Translations under genes and position numbers: made by a program
The notes under the pieces: generated by a model
Seen by the model: only the letters and a program-made list of their open reading frames with translations
What the model was told of the DNA's origin: nothing
Database searches by the model: none
Shown: positions 1 to 6,854 of the stretch, in pieces
How the letters are laid out: each line of letters begins with the position of its first letter
How positions within the stretch are numbered: position 1 is the stretch's first letter
Source: JBGTKH01 sp041744735
GTDB lineage: Bacteria > Planctomycetota > Planctomycetia > Pirellulales > Pirellulaceae
NCBI GenBank assembly: GCA_041744735.1
Contig: JBGTKH010000217.1
Span: 1-8,161, forward strand
DNA length: 8,161 nt
Reading direction: 5' to 3'

Positions 1-135
1 GAGCAAGTCGCCCGCGTCCTGTCGTCGCTCGAATCCCTCCCCCGCCCCGCCGACTGCGCCCGCCTTGCCCGCAGCCTCGACCTAATGACCGACGGCCCGT
101 TCCACGAGCGGCTCGAACGGTTGACCCGTACGTAA
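1..135 (+). CDS. C-terminal end of an unrecognised protein (partial)
   Basis: Frame 1 is open from the first base to a TAA at 133-135 and encodes 44 residues; the start lies outside the window. Third codon positions are almost all G or C (runs such as gtc gcc cgc gtc ctg), as expected for real coding sequence in a GC-rich genome. The peptide is rich in Arg, Leu and Asp, looks helical and soluble, and ends in LERLTRT. I do not recognise a family from this tail. The codon use is more GC-biased than that of the next three genes, so this is probably resident chromosome lying just outside the restriction-modification operon. It is separated from the operon promoter by only about 18 bases. Confidence 0.5.
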   Translation, partial: EQVARVLSSLESLPRPADCARLARSLDLMTDGPFHERLERLTRT

Positions 136-153
136 ACCGGCTGCGACGTGGTG

Positions 154-181
154 TTGACATCAAAATACAACGTTGTATGAT
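154..181 (+). promoter_or_regulatory. Sigma-70-type promoter of the Xre/peptidase/restriction-modification operon
   Basis: TTGACA (154-159) is a perfect -35 hexamer. After a 16-base spacer comes TATGAT (176-181), one mismatch from the -10 consensus. Transcription would start near 187-190, leaving a leader of about 20 bases. A ribosome-binding site, GTGAGG (195-200), ends 7 bases before the ATG at 208. This is the only strong promoter I can see for the three tightly packed genes, so they are probably one transcript. Confidence 0.75.
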
Positions 182-190
182 AATTACAAC
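165..190. promoter_or_regulatory. Candidate operator: perfect 14-bp palindrome plus a third half-site, overlapping the -10
   Basis: ATACAACGTTGTAT (165-178) is a perfect inverted repeat with no central gap. It covers the 3' part of the promoter spacer and the first bases of the -10 element. The half-site TACAAC recurs at 185-190, so GTTGTA (172-177) and TACAAC (185-190) form a second inverted pair with a 7-base spacer around the expected transcription start. Xre-family regulators typically bind such short dyads as dimers. Binding here would block RNA polymerase, so the likely role is autorepression by the gene at 208-582. The sequence shows the dyads; the identity of the binding protein is inferred. 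Confidence 0.65.
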
Positions 191-207
191 GAAAGTGAGG
201 TGTCGCC

Positions 208-582
208 ATGCCAACCGCAGCAAGATTCGGTAAGTTCTTTAAGGAGCGACGGATCGCTCTCAGTCTGACGCTCCGCGAGTTCTGCCGCAACAACGGCCTC
301 GACCCCGGCAACATTAGCCGGCTGGAACGAGGACTTTTATCGCCGCCGCAGGGACGCGAAACGCTGGAGCACTACGCCAAGTTACTCAAACTGAAAAAGG
401 GTTCCGACGAGTGGTATACCTACTTTGACTTCGCGGCTGCGGAGAATGGAAGAATACCTGCCGAACTTCTCGAAGACGAAGAACTACTGGAGAAATTGCC
501 GATCCTGTTCCGCACGCTCCGCGGACAGAAAGTGCCGGATGAGCAACTGGACGATTTGGTCCGCAAGTTACGCAAGGTGTAA
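208..582 (+). CDS. Xre-family helix-turn-helix transcriptional regulator
   Basis: A 124-residue cytosolic DNA-binding protein. Residues about 7-62 form a Cro/C1-type five-helix HTH: the GKFFKERRIALSLTLREF segment gives helices 1-2, and DPGNISRLERG (32-42) is the recognition helix and its end, with the typical N-I-S-x-L-E-R-G signature. The rest (about 63-124) is acidic and helical, ending in a basic segment (PILFRTLRGQKVP...LRKV) that resembles the tail of Xre proteins paired with ImmA/IrrE peptidases. ATG 208 is preceded by GTGAGG at good spacing. The next gene starts 2 bases after the stop, so the two are probably translationally coupled. It probably represses its own promoter through the dyad at 165-190 and may be the substrate of the downstream peptidase. 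An activator role, or an antitoxin-like role, cannot be excluded. Confidence 0.9.
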   Translation: MPTAARFGKFFKERRIALSLTLREFCRNNGLDPGNISRLERGLLSPPQGRETLEHYAKLLKLKKGSDEWYTYFDFAAAENGRIPAELLEDEELLEKLPILFRTLRGQKVPDEQLDDLVRKLRKV

Positions 583-584
583 CC

Positions 585-1205
585 GTGTCCCAAGGCATCA
601 CCGCGCCGTATTACAGCTACGAAGATCTCCGGCGGCGGGCGGACGAGTTCCTGGCCAAACTTCATTCGGCCGGAACAATTCCCATTCCCATCCAGCAGAT
701 CATCGAGTTTCAATTGGGCATCGATATTGTGCCCATGCAGGGCCTGCACGGGCTGATCGAGACCGATGGGTTTATCACGAGCGACCTGAAAGAAATCTAC
801 GTCGACCAGTTCGTCTACGACAGCCGGCCCGGACGCTACCGTTTCACGTTGGCGCATGAAGTCGGCCATTCGGTACTCCACAGGGATCTGTTTCGAGCCC
901 GGCACTTCCACAGCATCGACGAGTGGAAAGCCTTCATGAATGCCATCCCCGAAAAAGAACACGGCTGGCTTGAATACCAAGCCTACGCCTTCGCCGGCTT
1001 GGTTCTGGTTCCCAAAGCTCCGCTGGCAGCCGCGACCGAGTCGTGCGTAACCATGATCCGCGGCGAGGGCATCGACCTTGAAGAAAACTGGGATTTCGTA
1101 TGGTCGCGAATTGCGTCCTTCGTTGGGAAGCCATTCGAGGTCTCGGGCGAGGTAATCGAACGCCGGTTGCAAAAGGACGACATCCCAGACAGCTTCAAGA
1201 AATGA
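585..1205 (+). CDS. ImmA/IrrE-family metallopeptidase (COG2856)
   Basis: A 206-residue predicted zinc peptidase without signal peptide or membrane segment. The catalytic motif is HEVGH (residues 91-95, in FTLAHEVGHSVLH). His91 and His95 would bind zinc and Glu92 would be the general base. Glu130, in EYQAYAFAGLVLVP, matches the third ligand of the family pattern E-x-x-A-x-x-F-A-x-x-L-x-x-P. All key residues are present, so the enzyme looks active. The start is GTG 585, with AAGGTG (574-579) inside the last codons of the regulator acting as ribosome-binding site; the first in-frame ATG is residue 51, too far downstream. In this family ImmA cleaves the repressor ImmR and IrrE/PprI cleaves DdrO, both Xre-type. 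The adjacent Xre gene is therefore the obvious candidate substrate. The signal that would activate cleavage is not visible here. Confidence 0.92.
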   Translation: MSQGITAPYYSYEDLRRRADEFLAKLHSAGTIPIPIQQIIEFQLGIDIVPMQGLHGLIETDGFITSDLKEIYVDQFVYDSRPGRYRFTLAHEVGHSVLHRDLFRARHFHSIDEWKAFMNAIPEKEHGWLEYQAYAFAGLVLVPKAPLAAATESCVTMIRGEGIDLEENWDFVWSRIASFVGKPFEVSGEVIERRLQKDDIPDSFKK

Positions 1206-1217
1206 CGGAGCGCCTCT

Positions 1218-4200
1218 ATGCTGGAAACCTGCAAATTGCCGGTGCTACGCCTGGAGTGGTTGAGTGCCTACCCCGTAATCGAAGCAGACCCACGCGATGA
1301 GGAGAATGAATTGAAGCGCTCGATTCGCGAAAATGAAGTCGCGTTTTGTGCCGAAGTGAAGTCGTGGGCCGATGCCCTGTGCCAAGCACGTCCCGACTTA
1401 CCTTTCAGCGGCGCCAAGATCGAGCAATACGGCCACGGATCGCACCAACGGCACGACCTGCGATTCCTTAGTCGCGACGGACAGGTGGCTCTCTGTGGCG
1501 AGGTAAAGCTCCCGGGGACGGCCGAAGGTCGTTCGCCGTACGACGCGGCGCTGATGGCTGACGCGTTTCAGAAAGCGGAGAACATTCAAAGCCGCTATTT
1601 CTTTACGTGGAACGTCAACCTGCTGGTCCTGTTTGATCGAAAATTGTGGAACAAGCCGCTCCTGGAACGTCGTGTCAGGGAATGGCCGCTGGGACTCACT
1701 CTAATGCGGCCCGACGATGTGACTCGCCCGGAAGTGCGGTCGCGGCTTCAGGAGATCTTTCTAGCCGAATTCCTCACCGACTTCGCGGCCATTTACGAAG
1801 AGCGGATTGAAGACTGGGGAATGCCGCCCGATGACATCTTTATCGGGTCCCTGGAAAGCCATCTTCACGAACCAGTACATATTACGGCCAACTATTTGGC
1901 GGCTCGCGCAGAATCCGATTCGGCGTTCGACAAACGGTTGCAGGAGTGGCTGGCGTCCGAGATGCAGTGGACGTTCCGCCGCGGCGACCACGACGACTGG
2001 CGTGCGGTGCTGGATCGCGCGGCGCGGACGCTGGCCTATGTGTTCGCCAACCGCGCGATCTTTTTCGAGGCTATTCGAGCGAGATTTCCGGACGACTTGG
2101 ATCCCCTGGTAGTCCCCAAACATCGTAAAGGGCCGGACGATCTTTACCGCCGTTTCCAGCAACGATTCCAGGAGGCCGTGGACGTTACTCACGACTACGA
2201 ACCCATCTTCTATCCAACTGTCCAAGATTGGGCGGCACCGCACATCTTCGCCGGTCCTGGTGCGCCGGACGCCTGGGACAGCTTGCTGAAAAACATTCAG
2301 GAGTTCAATTTCCGCGCTGTCCCTTACGATGTCATCGGAAAGATCTTTCAGCGGCTCATCAGCCCCGAAGAGCGACACAAGTTTGGCCAGCACTACACGA
2401 GCGAAGACATCGTCGACGTTATCAACGCGTTTTGCATCCGCCGAGCGAATACAACTATCTTCGACCCCGCGTGCGGCAGCGGCAGCTTTCTGGTCCGCGC
2501 TTATCATCGCAAGGCATTTCTCGATCCGAGCAAATCACACCAGGAACTGTTGCGTGAGATCTACGGCTGTGACATCGCACTCTTTGCCGCACACTTGGCC
2601 ACCTTGAATCTTGCCGCGCGTCATATCGAGGACGAGGAGAATTACCCGTACGTTTCTCGACGAAATTTTTTTGACGTTGAACCGAGATCGCCATTCTGCA
2701 CCATTCCGACGGTTCGTGCTGACGAAAGCGAACCACGCGGCCAGCAGCCCATCAAACTACCGAGTGATCTTGGAGCCATCGTTGGGAATCCGCCATATGT
2801 CCGACAGGAACTGATCGTCAAAGATGCTGAATTAAAACGGATGCTCAAGAAGCGGGTGCTAAACAAATCGCAATACGGAACAAACTACAAGCAATCGAAA
2901 GAATGGCTTCAGTACCTGGTAACCGAGGCTTGGCCCAATCTCGTGCTGTCGAGAAGGGCTGACTTGCATTGTTACTTTTGGCCGGCGGCTTGCCGCTTTC
3001 TGCGCGACGGCGGCTACTTCGGTTTCCTCACTTCATCCAGTTTCCTCGATGTCGAATACGGCTTTGCCCTTCAGGGCTGGATCTTGGAGAACTTCAAGCT
3101 CGTTGCTGTTCTGGAAAGTCTCGACGAACCATGGTTTGAAGACGCACGCGTGAAAACGTGTGTCACGATCCTTCAGCGCTGTTCGAACGCGGACGAACGC
3201 GACGGCAATTTGGTCAAATTCGTTCGGTTTTTTCGACCTATCGCTGAGATTCTGGGCGAACGGCCAAATGGGGACGAAGGGGCTCGCCAAAAGGCCGCCG
3301 AGAAATTACAGCGACTCATTGTGCGACAAAAGACCGATTACCGCAGTGACGAGCTTCGGGTCATCGTCGTTCAGCAAAGTGAGCTATGGCGGCAAGGACT
3401 CGAAGTTGCCGATTTGCTCGCGCGGAAAAGGCCAAACCTTGCGCAGCCAGTGGATGAAGCTGACGAGGAAGAAGCCATAGAGCCTCAATCCGCAAACGCT
3501 GAAGAGCTGGAACCTGATTCGCCGGGTGAGGCATTCGCGATCGACCCCAACGGCTACGGCGGTGGCAAGTGGGGCCGTTACCTGCGGGCACCAGATTTGT
3601 ACTTCGACATCATGCGCCGGTTCGGTGAGCGCTTTGTACGTCTCGGCGAAATCGCTGACATTCGGTTCGGCGTCAAGAGCGGCTGCGATGCGTTCTTCAT
3701 GCCGCATGACGTGTCGGCGAAGATCCTCGAAGATTATCCGGACGCAAAGAGTTGGAAGCGTGCCCCGCTCGTGTACGGCTGCGATCGATCGGCAGTGGCC
3801 CGAGGGCGAATCAAGGTCGTTCAGGCCGGCGATGGCAGCCTACATCCGATCGAATCAAAATACCTGCGACCCGAAGTCCACAGCCTGATGCAAGTGGATC
3901 GGCCGATCATGCGCGGGGCAGAGTTGACTCGCCTCGTTCTAATGATCAGCAAACCGATTGAGAAAATTGCCGACAAATTCGTCAAGCATTATTTGCGCTA
4001 TGGCGAGACTCAAACGTTCGCCTCAACGAAATCGAGAGCCGTTCCCGTGCCACAGCGGACGACATGCGCCGCGCGTCCACGGTGGTACGATTTGACTGGA
4101 ACGACACCCGGCGTCGCTTTCTGGCCGAAGTCTCAGCAGTATCGACACATCATTCCTGCAAATCCTGAGCGGCTTGTATGCAATTGCAATCTGTACGATG

Positions 4201-5159
4201 TAACACCGCAAGGGTTAACACGAGACGAAACGGCGGCGCTCGTAGCCATTCTGAATTGCACTCTCGTCGGTTTGTTCAAGAGTTTTTACGGCCGCTATGC
4301 AGGCACTGAGGGCAACCTGAAAACGGAAGTTGTGGACGTGAATCTCCTGGAGATTCCCGATCCACGAAGCGTGGTGCCATCTGTGGTCGCGAAGCTGAAC
4401 GAGGCACTCGCAGGCCTGCAGAGCCGCACGGTGGGCCGCATGGTAGAAGAGATTTTCATGGATTGCCACACGGCGGAACGAGTGCGGCGGCTTGCGCTGA
4501 CGCCGATCGGTTTGCCTGTCGAACTACAACAAGCGGACCGTCGCATCCTGGACGATGCGGTTTTTGAACTGCTCGGAGTGCAGGACTCATTCGAGCGATC
4601 CGCGCTAATCGATCAGCTTTATTTGGAAACAGCTCGTCATTACCGCCAGATTCGCATCGTCGAAGTACAGAAAATGGAGCAGCGTTCTAGGTCCAGAGCC
4701 ACGCGCTATACGGCCCACGACTTGGCGGAAGATATTTGGGACACGTGCGGTATGGACCTAAAGCAGTCACTCATCGAGTGGCTCGGCACGCTCGATGGCC
4801 CGACAATGGAAGTGACAATACCGGTTGAGGGCAAGCCACGTTACCGCGGCGCCAAGGACTTGTTCGATGCGACGCACGTGTATTTCGGCAAAGACAATGA
4901 GCAAATGATGCTGGAATGTACTCTTCCTGAACAAGCCGCGCTTCTATTCGAACTGGCGAGTTGTGGTCTGCGCGGACCCGCGCCACTTCCCATCGACCCG
5001 GACATTTGCAGGACGTGGCTACATTCGCTCGTGCACCGCATCGCCATGATCAAAGAAAAAGTGAAAGAATTGGTAGAATCGCGCACCAGCATGGACAGGC
5101 TGCGAGACCAAACGGCGGAACTGCTTTTGGACTGGATTATTCAAGGAAAGGAAAGGTAG
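1218..5159 (+). CDS. Type IIG-like single-chain restriction endonuclease/adenine methyltransferase
   Basis: This 1313-residue protein carries nuclease, methylase and specificity functions. Residues 1 to about 165 contain a PD-(D/E)xK-type core: HD at 79-80, then GEVK (Glu95, Lys97), with Glu69 a possible extra acidic residue. Residues about 165-385 are a helical spacer. The gamma-class N6-adenine methylase follows: motif X GQHYTS (390-395), SAM-binding motif I DPACGSGSF (416-424), catalytic motif IV NPPY (524-527), and GGYFGFLTSSSFL (598-610). An acidic low-complexity linker (about 746-776) precedes a target-recognition region (about 785-1050, with GEIADIRFGVKSGCDAFF and a closing LLEIPDP). 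The C-terminus is helical. It is longer than Eco57I or MmeI and could be related to PglX-type methylases, though the nuclease motif favours restriction. CGGAG (1206-1210) sits 7 bases before the ATG, 12 bases after the peptidase gene. The DNA target cannot be read from sequence. Confidence 0.88.
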   Translation: MLETCKLPVLRLEWLSAYPVIEADPRDEENELKRSIRENEVAFCAEVKSWADALCQARPDLPFSGAKIEQYGHGSHQRHDLRFLSRDGQVALCGEVKLPGTAEGRSPYDAALMADAFQKAENIQSRYFFTWNVNLLVLFDRKLWNKPLLERRVREWPLGLTLMRPDDVTRPEVRSRLQEIFLAEFLTDFAAIYEERIEDWGMPPDDIFIGSLESHLHEPVHITANYLAARAESDSAFDKRLQEWLASEMQWTFRRGDHDDWRAVLDRAARTLAYVFANRAIFFEAIRARFPDDLDPLVVPKHRKGPDDLYRRFQQRFQEAVDVTHDYEPIFYPTVQDWAAPHIFAGPGAPDAWDSLLKNIQEFNFRAVPYDVIGKIFQRLISPEERHKFGQHYTSEDIVDVINAFCIRRANTTIFDPACGSGSFLVRAYHRKAFLDPSKSHQELLREIYGCDIALFAAHLATLNLAARHIEDEENYPYVSRRNFFDVEPRSPFCTIPTVRADESEPRGQQPIKLPSDLGAIVGNPPYVRQELIVKDAELKRMLKKRVLNKSQYGTNYKQSKEWLQYLVTEAWPNLVLSRRADLHCYFWPAACRFLRDGGYFGFLTSSSFLDVEYGFALQGWILENFKLVAVLESLDEPWFEDARVKTCVTILQRCSNADERDGNLVKFVRFFRPIAEILGERPNGDEGARQKAAEKLQRLIVRQKTDYRSDELRVIVVQQSELWRQGLEVADLLARKRPNLAQPVDEADEEEAIEPQSANAEELEPDSPGEAFAIDPNGYGGGKWGRYLRAPDLYFDIMRRFGERFVRLGEIADIRFGVKSGCDAFFMPHDVSAKILEDYPDAKSWKRAPLVYGCDRSAVARGRIKVVQAGDGSLHPIESKYLRPEVHSLMQVDRPIMRGAELTRLVLMISKPIEKIADKFVKHYLRYGETQTFASTKSRAVPVPQRTTCAARPRWYDLTGTTPGVAFWPKSQQYRHIIPANPERLVCNCNLYDVTPQGLTRDETAALVAILNCTLVGLFKSFYGRYAGTEGNLKTEVVDVNLLEIPDPRSVVPSVVAKLNEALAGLQSRTVGRMVEEIFMDCHTAERVRRLALTPIGLPVELQQADRRILDDAVFELLGVQDSFERSALIDQLYLETARHYRQIRIVEVQKMEQRSRSRATRYTAHDLAEDIWDTCGMDLKQSLIEWLGTLDGPTMEVTIPVEGKPRYRGAKDLFDATHVYFGKDNEQMMLECTLPEQAALLFELASCGLRGPAPLPIDPDICRTWLHSLVHRIAMIKEKVKELVESRTSMDRLRDQTAELLLDWIIQGKER

Positions 5160-5353
5160 TGTGCGCCGATCATTTGTGCGGATCAACGCATCGCCGCTTT
5201 GCTCTTTCGCGGTGTCCGCTTGTTGTACAGCGCAGCGACTGTGGCTATCCTAGATTGCCGAAAGGCCAACTATTCGTGCAGATTTCCCGCCAGAGAATGG
5301 CCTGCCTCCTATTTCACAAGCCTTGACCCCTACCGGAGTTTTAAAAAGTTACA
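5160..5353. other. Intergenic gap between the operon and the oxidoreductase gene
   Basis: This 194-base stretch has no convincing gene. It contains a small hairpin GCGG-TGT-CCGC (5209-5219) followed by a short T-rich run, and a wider 6-bp inverted repeat AGGCCA/TGGCCT (5263-5268 and 5298-5303, 29-base loop). Neither has the stem plus U-tract of a good intrinsic terminator. TTGACC at 5323-5328 resembles a -35 hexamer, but no matching -10 can sit before the start codon, so the oxidoreductase promoter is not resolved. The stretch marks the change from the less GC-rich operon to the GC-rich downstream genes. Confidence 0.5.
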
Positions 5354-6661
5354 ATGCAATTCAATCGACGTGAATTCCTTCAACGTAGTGCCGTGGCCGG
5401 TGCGGTGGCTGGCGGTTTCTTTGCTAATCCAGCGACGGCAGCGGAATCGAAGTCGCCCAATGAGCGGCTGAACATTGCGGCGGTCGGCGCGACGGGGCGG
5501 GCGGGGGCGGATATCTCCGGGGTGGCCAGCCAGAACATTATTGCCATCGCCGACGTGGATCAGGAGTTGTTGGACAAAGGGTCGGTCAAGTATCCGGCGG
5601 CGCGGAAGTATCGGGACTTTCGCGTGATGCTGGAGAAAGAGGCCGACAAGCTCGACGCAGTGGTCGTCGGAACGCCGGATCACACGCACGCGCCGGCGGC
5701 GGCAATGGCGCTGCGGTTGGGCAAGCACGTGTACTGCGAGAAACCGCTGACTCACACCGTGTACGAAGCCCGGCGGCTCGCGGAGTTAGCCCGCGAGAAC
5801 AAGCTGGTCACGCAGATGGGCAATCAGATTCACGCGGGCGAAAACTATCGCCGTGTGGTCGAGTTGGTGCAAACCGGCGCGATCGGCAAGGTCGAAGAGG
5901 CGCACGTGTGGGTGAACATTAATTATTCCGGCGCGAAGTTCACAACCGGCACGCCGGCACCGGCGCACGTGGACTGGGACTTGTGGCTCGGCCCGGCCAC
6001 CGAGCGGCCGTACACCGAAGGCGCGCACCCGTTCCACTGGCGGCGGTTCTGGGACTACGGCACCGGCGGACTCGGTGACTTCGGTTGTCATTACATGGAT
6101 CTGGTCCACTGGGCCTTGGACCTGCGAGCACCGCTGACTGTGTCGGCCGAAGGTCCGCCGGTCGATCCTGTGAGCACGCCGCCGTGGGTGATCGCCACGT
6201 TTGAATATCCCGCGCGACGCCATCAGCCGCCGGTGAAACTGACTTGGTACGACGGCGGCAAGCGGCCCGCAATGCTCGGCACGCTGAAAGACAAGAACGG
6301 CAAGACGCTCGATTGGGCCAGCGGCCAACTGTTCGTCGGCGAGAGCGGCATGATCCTGTCGAATTATGGCCAGCATTTGTTGCTGCGCGACAACACGGCC
6401 GTCGATTTCACTCCGCCCGAACCGTTCATTCCGCGTTCGATCGGCCATCACGACGAATGGCTGCAAGCGATCAAGACCGGCGGACCAACGACGTGCAACT
6501 TCGATTACTCCGGCGCGCTGACCGAGGCCGTGCTGCTGGGCGTAGTGGCCTATCGCAGCGGTCAGAAGTTAGAGTGGGACGCAGGAGAATTGAAAGTGAC
6601 GAACTCGCCGGACGCTCAGCAGTTCATTCACAAGGAATATCGAAAGGGCTGGATGCTGTAA
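5354..6661 (+). CDS. Tat-exported Gfo/Idh/MocA-family oxidoreductase
   Basis: This 435-residue protein opens with a twin-arginine signal: RREFLQ (5-10), a hydrophobic Ala/Gly/Val stretch (13-24) and a probable cleavage site after ATAA (about residue 30). It is therefore exported folded, presumably with its NAD(P) cofactor. The Rossmann start AAVGATGRAG (42-51) has GxxGxxG rather than the usual GxGxxG. YCEKPL (127-132) holds the conserved family lysine (Lys130), and GDFGCHYMDLVHW (241-253) supplies the catalytic-region Asp/His residues. The family oxidises or reduces hydroxyl groups of sugars, inositols and related compounds; the substrate is not predictable here. ATG 5354 fits the signal peptide exactly. 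The only Shine-Dalgarno-like sequence (CGGAG, 5334-5338) is 15 bases away, unusually far. The TAA stop directly abuts a palindromic repeat. Such Tat-targeted paralogues are typical of planctomycetes. Confidence 0.92.
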   Translation: MQFNRREFLQRSAVAGAVAGGFFANPATAAESKSPNERLNIAAVGATGRAGADISGVASQNIIAIADVDQELLDKGSVKYPAARKYRDFRVMLEKEADKLDAVVVGTPDHTHAPAAAMALRLGKHVYCEKPLTHTVYEARRLAELARENKLVTQMGNQIHAGENYRRVVELVQTGAIGKVEEAHVWVNINYSGAKFTTGTPAPAHVDWDLWLGPATERPYTEGAHPFHWRRFWDYGTGGLGDFGCHYMDLVHWALDLRAPLTVSAEGPPVDPVSTPPWVIATFEYPARRHQPPVKLTWYDGGKRPAMLGTLKDKNGKTLDWASGQLFVGESGMILSNYGQHLLLRDNTAVDFTPPEPFIPRSIGHHDEWLQAIKTGGPTTCNFDYSGALTEAVLLGVVAYRSGQKLEWDAGELKVTNSPDAQQFIHKEYRKGWML

Positions 6662-6695
6662 TTTGGAGTGCGGCGACTCGTCGCCGCGTGTGGAA
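6662..6695 (+). repeat. REP-like palindromic repeat, copy 1
   Basis: A 34-base unit starting TTTGGAGT. Its core is an 8-bp perfect stem GCGGCGAC/GTCGCCGC (6670-6677 and 6680-6687) with TC between, and it ends GTGTGGAA. It begins at the first base after the oxidoreductase stop codon and is followed without gap by copy 2. As RNA it would form a very stable hairpin and could protect or end the upstream mRNA, but there is no U-tract. Confidence 0.85.
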
Positions 6696-6729
6696 TTTGG
6701 TGTGCGGCGGCGCGTCGCCGCTTTTGGAA
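6696..6729 (+). repeat. REP-like palindromic repeat, copy 2 (tandem with copy 1)
   Basis: The same 34-base unit in the same orientation, matching copy 1 at 29 of 34 positions by my alignment. The stem is 6704-6711 with 6714-6721. One pair has become G-T (6710 with 6715) and the other seven pairs are intact. It ends in CTTTTGGAA. Confidence 0.82.
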
Positions 6730-6738
6730 TTTGAGACA

Positions 6739-6777
6739 CTATCGTCGCGGCTCGCTCGCATCGCGTGAGGATGATAG
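6739..6777. repeat. Imperfect inverted repeat between REP-like copies
   Basis: CTATCGTC (6739-6746) pairs with GATGATAG (6770-6777) through 8 pairs, one of them G-T, around a 23-base GC-rich loop containing CTCGCTCGC and GCGTGAG. Its sequence is unlike the 34-base unit, so it looks like a second kind of palindromic element, or the centre of a composite element bounded by copies 2 and 3. It has no coding potential I would support. Confidence 0.5.
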
Positions 6778-6820
6778 AGTGCCGCCGTGTTTGACTACGA
6801 CGCTCAAGAATAGTCCAAAA

Positions 6821-6854
6821 CTCCCAAAGCGGTGACGAGTCACCGCACTCCAAA
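6821..6854 (-). repeat. REP-like palindromic repeat, copy 3 (inverted)
   Basis: Read on the minus strand this is the same 34-base unit, matching copy 1 at 28 of 34 positions. The stem is GCGGTGAC/GTCACCGC (6829-6836 and 6839-6846), a perfect 8 bp. Compared with copy 1, one C-G pair is replaced by T-A on both arms, so pairing is kept. The element overlaps the 3' end of the minus-strand oxidoreductase gene and supplies its last four sense codons and its stop. Confidence 0.85.

Noticed and set aside
420..1172. Long antisense open frame (about 250 codons) across the regulator and peptidase genes.
   Set aside because: It lies opposite genes with clear domain motifs, gives no recognisable family, and is the usual mirror of GC-rich coding sequence.
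1761..2507. Antisense open frame of about 248 codons inside the restriction-modification gene.
   Set aside because: It is fully contained opposite the helical spacer and methylase start of a well-supported gene, without domain features of its own.
5222..5227. A lone GTTGTA matching the operator half-site downstream of the operon.
   Set aside because: A single six-base match without a partner half-site is expected by chance.
5209..5303. Intrinsic terminator after the restriction-modification gene.
   Set aside because: The hairpins are short or have a 29-base loop and lack a U-tract, so I do not call a terminator.
5786..6466. Antisense open frame of about 226 codons opposite the Tat-exported oxidoreductase.
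   Set aside because: The plus strand encodes conserved family motifs throughout; the antisense protein is Arg/His-rich and unrecognisable.
6569..6853. Minus-strand open frame of about 94 codons beginning MECGDSSPLW.
   Set aside because: Its start and much of its body are translated palindromic repeats, and the rest is antisense to the oxidoreductase 3' end. It is a repeat-derived false gene.
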